NCBI GenBank assembly: GCA_041946965.1
Contig: JBHGBM010000141.1
Span: forward strand, 1 to 7,228
Source: JBHGBM01 sp041946965
Lineage (GTDB): Bacteria; Acidobacteriota; Terriglobia; Bryobacterales; Bryobacteraceae
DNA length: 7,228 nucleotides
Direction: 5' to 3'
The first letter of the stretch is position 1. Every line of letters starts with the position of its first letter. A model generated the notes under the pieces. The model saw nothing but the letters and a program-made list of their open reading frames with translations. It was not told where the DNA came from and did no database searches. Shown here piece by piece: positions 5,623-7,228 of the stretch. Both the position numbers and the translations under genes were made by a program.

Positions 5623-7228
5623 GGAACGGCACCTGGTACGGGTAGGCGTAGTTGAGCGTGTTCGGCTTGAGGAAGTCTGGGTTCGCCGTGAACTTGTCCA
5701 ACTGGAAGCTCTGATCAATGCGCACCAGCCGCTTCTGGTTGAACAGGTTGAAGAAGTCGGCCACAAACTTCAGGTTCCTCCCTTCGGCCACTTTGCATGT
5801 GTAGTCGGCGTGGAAATCCACTGGATACGTCCAGTCGGTCCGGCCCAAGGCGCCCCGGCTGCCCGAAAGCAGGTCGCCCGGCAGGTTGTAAGCCGGGTTC
5901 GCCATGTACCGGCTGACCGGCGTGCCCGAAGCGATGTTCCATGCCGCGCCAACATTGAGGTTCCTTAGCCATCCGGTGTCGAATTGATAACTGCCGAACA
6001 GCTTCAGATTGTGCGTACGATCCAGCGGCAGGTCGCCAGTCCGGGCCTGGTCCAGCAACCGTCCGTCGCTATTGGTGAAATCAAATAGCGTGCTCGCATA
6101 CGGGGTGAGCAGAGCCATGTCGCTACGGTACAGTCCTTCGTAATTGCCCGAGAGCTTTGAAAGCCGGTAGCTGGCGAACGTTTGCCAGTTGGTCCCGAAA
6201 CGCTTGTTCGCCACGAGCTCCATTGCCTTATAGGTTCTCTCCGGGTCGTAGAATCGCGCATCCGGGCCGAACACGCGCAGGTCGCCCGATGGATTTGCGA
6301 GTACCAGTTGCTGTGTACGTCCGGCATCATAGTCGCCCACGCTCAGTGGCGAGATATCCTCGAGGACGCGTCGCAGATCACGCCATACGAACCGTCCGCT
6401 GAAGGTCAGAGAACGGCCGAAATCGCGCTCATAGCCAGCCACGATTTCGTCCTGGTACGCCGGCTTCGGATCTCCCGCAATCAGCATGGGAACGGACGGA
6501 CCGCCGGTGAACCGTAGAGTCTGGCCCAACGCGTTGCCAATGTAGCTGGCCGCCGACAGGTCGATGGTTCCGCTCTGGTCGCGGTACAGCGCTCCCCGAA
6601 CGGTCCACTCGTTCGACGCAAAGCGAGCGGCGAGAATTCCCGGGATCCGCTCATAGAAGCGTCCCCAGTTGAAGAACAGCTTGGATTGCCGGTCCGCCGT
6701 AGGATCAAAGATGACGCCGATGCGCGGCGCCCAATTGTCACCGAACGATGGATGTACTGAGGGCCCGGAAATCCGCTGTTTCTCCCATCGCAACCCAGGC
6801 CGGATCGTCAGGCGGCGCCCGATGGTCCAACTGTCTTCGAGATATGCAGCGTGGTAGCGGGTCCAGCCCGTCGCCGACGGGTTGGAATAGTTCCCTCCCC
6901 AGACCTCGAGTACCACAGGGGAGGACGGATCCGCCGGGTTCAAGTAGCGGCGCATCAATGCCGCACCGTACTGCGTCCGCCCCGCCGCACTGCCGAATTC
7001 CGGAAGGTCAGGCAATGTGAACTGCGCGCCGGTGTAGCGCAGGGTCCGGTCGAAATCCAGGTTGTCGAATTGGTAACCGAAGGAAAGCGCATGACTCCCG
7101 CCAAGCGTGCCTCGGTAGGTACTGGACCAGGCGAACTGATTCCCGCGAGACTCGGTGTTTTCCAGTTGCCCCAAGCCGCCGCGGATCACCTGGCCGCCCG
7201 TACCGCGCTGCAACGCCGTGTTGTCGAT
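5591..7228 (-). CDS. TonB-dependent outer-membrane receptor, C-terminal beta-barrel part (N-terminus outside window)
   Basis: 545 residues are visible, open through the right edge. They form the outer-membrane barrel: alternating strands such as GSHALSFGYQFDNLDFDRT and LRNLNVGAAWNIASGTP, extracellular loops rich in Gly, Asp and Tyr, and an ending RLGVRFEF-stop, the C-terminal aromatic signature recognised by the BAM machinery. WTRYHAAYLEDSWTIGRRLT and PGLRW, and later RNLKFVADFFNLFNQKR, are typical of the Oar-like receptors expanded in Acidobacteriota, which usually carry an N-terminal carboxypeptidase-regulatory-like domain and a plug. Neither lies in this window. Such receptors import large substrates (often glycans or siderophores) with energy from TonB-ExbB-ExbD, but the substrate cannot be read here. 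The last 32 nt overlap the start of the GWxTD gene. Confidence 0.92.
   Translation of the reverse strand: MDNTALQRGTGGQVIRGGLGQLENTESRGNQFAWSSTYRGTLGGSHALSFGYQFDNLDFDRTLRYTGAQFTLPDLPEFGSAAGRTQYGAALMRRYLNPADPSSPVVLEVWGGNYSNPSATGWTRYHAAYLEDSWTIGRRLTIRPGLRWEKQRISGPSVHPSFGDNWAPRIGVIFDPTADRQSKLFFNWGRFYERIPGILAARFASNEWTVRGALYRDQSGTIDLSAASYIGNALGQTLRFTGGPSVPMLIAGDPKPAYQDEIVAGYERDFGRSLTFSGRFVWRDLRRVLEDISPLSVGDYDAGRTQQLVLANPSGDLRVFGPDARFYDPERTYKAMELVANKRFGTNWQTFASYRLSKLSGNYEGLYRSDMALLTPYASTLFDFTNSDGRLLDQARTGDLPLDRTHNLKLFGSYQFDTGWLRNLNVGAAWNIASGTPVSRYMANPAYNLPGDLLSGSRGALGRTDWTYPVDFHADYTCKVAEGRNLKFVADFFNLFNQKRLVRIDQSFQLDKFTANPDFLKPNTLNYAYPYQVPFHARLGVRFEF

Noticed and set aside
5623..5766. A longer start for the GWxTD protein at 5766
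   Set aside because: The extra 48 residues are Ser/Thr/Arg-rich, typical of reading a GC-rich receptor gene in the wrong frame, and would bury the signal peptide.
1..7228. CRISPR arrays, tRNA or rRNA genes, insertion sequences, phage genes
   Set aside because: No regularly spaced repeats, tRNA-like cloverleaf, transposase motif or flanking terminal repeats were seen on either strand.

Overview
The window looks like a chromosomal segment of an Acidobacteriota member, most likely of the Solibacter/Bryobacterales type. This is an inference from gene content: the C-terminal barrel of a large TonB-dependent receptor, a GWxTD-domain protein, and lipoproteins with a CmcI-type methyltransferase-like domain. 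The GC content (roughly 60% by eye) and the likely use of GTG and TTG starts fit. No database search was run; all family assignments rest on motifs read from the translations.

Every supported gene lies on the minus strand, so the map reads right to left. (1) 7228-5591: C-terminal half of a TonB-dependent outer-membrane receptor, N-terminus outside the window. (2) 5622-3589: exported GWxTD-domain protein with C-terminal TPR-like helices, overlapping the receptor gene by 32 nt. A perfect 11-bp hairpin lies inside its signal-peptide codons. (3) 3588-3283: 306-nt gap with, on the plus strand, what looks like the broken 3' end of a GH92-type glycosidase gene, followed by a GC-rich hairpin. (4) 3282-2641: small P-loop kinase of the uridine kinase family, whose extended -10 box sits so close to the GTG that the message may be leaderless. 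(5) 2640-2511: 130-nt gap ending in a long hairpin that contains the ribosome-binding site of the next gene. (6) 2510-1320 and 1323-70: two tandem paralogous lipoproteins joined by an ATGA overlap. Both have an N-terminal beta-rich domain with a conserved cysteine pair, then a CmcI/rhamnosyl-O-methyltransferase-like domain. (7) 26-1: possibly the first codons of a zinc-type alcohol dehydrogenase/quinone oxidoreductase-like gene.

The receptor and the GWxTD protein form one translationally coupled envelope unit. The two lipoproteins form another, and they are the most unusual part of the window. The distal copy (A) keeps the SAM- and metal-binding motifs of the family, although it carries a lipoprotein signal that would place it outside the cytoplasm, where SAM is not expected. 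The proximal copy (B) has lost nearly all of these motifs while keeping an intact reading frame and the same architecture. This suggests a catalytic subunit/pseudoenzyme pair, or a fold reused for binding. The hairpin over B's ribosome-binding site could control both genes because of the overlap.
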